64,000 nt of DNA, taken from the NCBI GenBank assembly GCA_023456105.1, contig JAEYAO010000066.1:1-64000 (forward strand). The letters run 5' to 3'. Both the position numbers and the translations under genes were made by a program. The stretch comes from Pseudomonadota bacterium (GTDB lineage Bacteria > Pseudomonadota > Alphaproteobacteria > Caulobacterales > Caulobacteraceae). The notes below the pieces were generated by a model, which saw nothing but the letters and a program-made list of their open reading frames with translations, was not told the origin of the DNA and searched no databases. This document shows, piece after piece, positions 62,299 to 64,000 of this stretch (the first letter of the stretch is position 1; every line of letters begins with the position of its first letter).

Positions 62299-63321
62299 CT
62301 ACTGCGCCTTCAGGAGCTTCATCAGCGCGGGCTCGAATCCCTTGGTCTCGGAGCCGGGCAGGACCTCGGCGATGCGACCGCTCTCATAGAGATCGACGAC
62401 CACAGGATGGACATAGGAGGATCGGCACACGGTGGGCGTGTTGCCGAGCAGGCCCGCCACGGCCTTCATGCACACGGTGATCTTGCGTCGCCCGTCCGTT
62501 TGCGAGGTCGGCGGGTCCATGTCGCGGAAGGCGCGGGCGGCCGAGACCGTGCCGGCCCAGGTGCGGAAGTCCTTGGCCGAAAAGCCCTCGCCCATGGCCT
62601 CGCGGATGTAGGCGTTCACGTCATCGGAGGTGATCGGGCACAGGGTCCCATCGGCCGTGCGGTATTTGAACATCTGCTGGCCCGGCAGATCCTCCAGCGT
62701 GCGGACGACGCGCGCCAGACGGCGGTCGCGGACGCTGACCTTGTGCTCGACGCCGCTCTTGCCCTTGAACTCGAAGGTCATGGCCGCGCCGTCCACGTCG
62801 ATGTGGCGCTTGTTCAGGGTGGTGAGACCATAGGAGCGGTTCTGCTTGGCGTAGGTCGCATTGCCGACCCGGATCAGGGTGATCTCCAGCAGGCGCACGG
62901 CGGTGGCCAGCACCTTGTCGCGGCAGACACCTTTCAAGCCAAGGTCATGCTCGACCCGCTCGCGCAACTTGGGCAGGGCTCGGGCGAAGGCGGGCAGCTT
63001 GTCGAACTTGTGCTCGGAGCGGGCCGTGCTCCAGTCGTTGTGATAGCGGTACTGCTTTCGGCCCTTCACGTCGCGGCCGGTGGCCTGGATGTGGCCGTTG
63101 GCCCGCGGGCAGATCCAGACGTCCGTCCAGGCCGGCGGGATGGCCAGCATGCGAATGCGGTCCAGCACCTTGGGGTTCTTGACGGTCGCGCCCTTGGCGT
63201 CCCGATAGGTGAAGCCCTTGCCCGCGCGGCGGCGGGTGATGCCGGGCGTGTCGTCATTGCACCAGGCCAGACCGGCTGGGGCCTCAAGATCGACCTCGAA
63301 GGTCGCGGCGCCGTCGGCCAT
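62299..63321 (-). CDS. DNA topoisomerase IB
   Basis: A 340-residue poxvirus/bacterial-type topoisomerase IB that relaxes supercoils through a 3'-phosphotyrosine bond. Core motifs: IPPAWTDVWICP, GRKQYRYHNDW, KRHIDVDG, FRTWAGT and the nucleophile region CRSSYVHPVVVDLY. The start overlaps the stop of the upstream small gene (TGATG). Ends 4 bp from the convergent OGFr gene. Confidence 0.93.
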   Translation of the reverse strand: MADGAATFEVDLEAPAGLAWCNDDTPGITRRRAGKGFTYRDAKGATVKNPKVLDRIRMLAIPPAWTDVWICPRANGHIQATGRDVKGRKQYRYHNDWSTARSEHKFDKLPAFARALPKLRERVEHDLGLKGVCRDKVLATAVRLLEITLIRVGNATYAKQNRSYGLTTLNKRHIDVDGAAMTFEFKGKSGVEHKVSVRDRRLARVVRTLEDLPGQQMFKYRTADGTLCPITSDDVNAYIREAMGEGFSAKDFRTWAGTVSAARAFRDMDPPTSQTDGRRKITVCMKAVAGLLGNTPTVCRSSYVHPVVVDLYESGRIAEVLPGSETKGFEPALMKLLKAQ

Positions 63322-63671
63322 CAGGCGGCGTCCTCTTGCTGATCCAGCTTGTCGTGCAGCCCGTCGATCCACTTGCGGCCTGGGTCGCCGCCCCACAGCA
63401 GCCAGGCGATGTAGCCGGCAGACGGCTTGTCCGGATCGCCCCAGTTCTTGCCGCGCTTGTCCACGTTGTGGCGGGCGAAGTAGCTGTACATCGACTTTAT
63501 GTCGCGCTCGCTGACGGCATGCTGACCCTTCAGCTGTTCGGCGCGCCGTCGGCCGACATCGGTGCCGCCCCGGCCATGCTGTTCGCGCAGCTCCAGCCCC
63601 TTTGCCGCGCAGTCGGCGACGCCCTTGGGCGGGGTGCGCTGCTTGTCGGTGAAGGGGGTCTTGGAGGCCAT
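63321..63671 (-). CDS. Hypothetical protein coupled to topoisomerase IB
   Basis: A 116-residue basic protein. The C-terminal half (IKSMYSYFARHNVDK then PSAGYIAWLLWGGDPGRKWID) matches a small conserved protein family I associate with phages and accessory regions, function unknown. Its TGA overlaps the topoisomerase ATG by one base, so the two are translated together. Confidence 0.72.
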   Translation of the reverse strand: MASKTPFTDKQRTPPKGVADCAAKGLELREQHGRGGTDVGRRRAEQLKGQHAVSERDIKSMYSYFARHNVDKRGKNWGDPDKPSAGYIAWLLWGGDPGRKWIDGLHDKLDQQEDAA

Positions 63672-63760
63672 GGCGCGGGTCCGTTGAAGCCTGCGACGAA
63701 CGCGGCGGCGAAGGCGCGAGTTCCGCTTGACCCCCGGGGCGGAGCAGGGGACGAGGCGGC

Positions 63761-64000
63761 ATGAACTATCGCCACAGCTTTCACGCCGGAAACTTCGCCG
63801 ATCTGGTCAAGCACGCGCTGCTGCTGTGGCTGCTGGATGAGCGGCGGGAGAGGGGCCGCGTCGAGGTACTGGACACCCACGCCGGCGCCGGTCTGTACGA
63901 CCTGAGCGGCGACGCCGCGCGCTCCAGGGAGGCGAAGGCCGGGGTGCAGCGGCTGATGACGGCGGACGGCCTGCCGCCGCGCATGCAGGCGCTGGCCGAG
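63761..64000 (+). CDS. rlmJ: 23S rRNA (adenine2030-N6)-methyltransferase RlmJ, 5' part
   Basis: Methylates A2030 of 23S rRNA. The N-terminus MNYRHSFHAGNFADLVKHALL and the SAM motif DTHAGAG are diagnostic. Only the first 80 codons lie in the window; the frame is open to the end. Confidence 0.93.
   Translation, partial: MNYRHSFHAGNFADLVKHALLLWLLDERRERGRVEVLDTHAGAGLYDLSGDAARSREAKAGVQRLMTADGLPPRMQALAE

Noticed and set aside
62221..63342. A 373-codon plus-strand frame opposite topoisomerase IB.
   Set aside because: Topoisomerase IB motifs are unmistakable on the minus strand; this frame is a compositional shadow.

Overview
The window is about 64 kb of very GC-rich, densely packed bacterial chromosome. 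The gene content points to an alphaproteobacterium of the Caulobacteraceae, most likely Brevundimonas. It carries sciP (the CtrA inhibitor) beside the hook genes flgE/flgD/fliK/flgK/flgL, sigma-54-type flagellar promoters, a class I lysyl-tRNA synthetase and an alphaproteobacterial GAAC-N7-GAAC SOS box. The genus is inferred from this content; no rRNA, tRNA or CRISPR was found.

Layout. 1-846 is an IS5-family (IS427-like) element whose left end coincides with the window start. 843-8200 holds two small unknown proteins, queA (interrupted in frame by a palindromic repeat), a frameshifted phospholipase D-like gene, msrA, an NmrA-type reductase, class I lysS and an SH3 protein. 8194-11839 holds an S24/LexA-like repressor and two small genes, separated by a 2,068-bp IS1595-type element with a 14-bp target duplication; the element carries two unrecognised passenger genes beside its transposase. 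11980-18226 holds two coupled thioesterases, a ligase-associated-type exonuclease, a hybrid histidine kinase and the queC-queE-queD-acetyltransferase operon. 18302-23313 holds a GH65-like glycosidase, mnmA, an SDR/HxlR divergent pair and sciP.

23483-30580 is a flagellar hook region: fliK-flgD-flgE on the minus strand and flgK-flgL on the plus strand, driven by two near-identical divergent sigma-54 promoters in a 394-bp intergenic region. 30619-33306 is a DNA repair unit (radical SAM protein plus a DUF4130-UdgX fusion) preceded directly by an SOS box. 33415-36979 is an Mla/MCE lipid-transport operon. 36998-42833 holds CoA transferase subunits, small envelope proteins, and a type III polyketide synthase paired with an ICMT-type methyltransferase. 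42977-49611 holds a response regulator, a 1,144-residue kinase-receiver-Hpt-EAL fusion, and a coupled DHH phosphoesterase/UvdE pair. 51518-58604 is a six-gene surface polysaccharide operon with start-stop overlaps at every junction. The right end has an MliC/DUF4232 lipoprotein, kbl-tdh, an OGFr-domain protein, topoisomerase IB and the start of rlmJ.

The most interesting points are the passenger-carrying IS1595 element, the SOS-controlled UdgX operon, the matched divergent sigma-54 promoters, the palindromic repeat translated inside QueA, missing cysteines in QueD and Tdh, the phosphorelay-EAL fusion, and a hairpin that buries the ribosome binding site of a small membrane protein gene.
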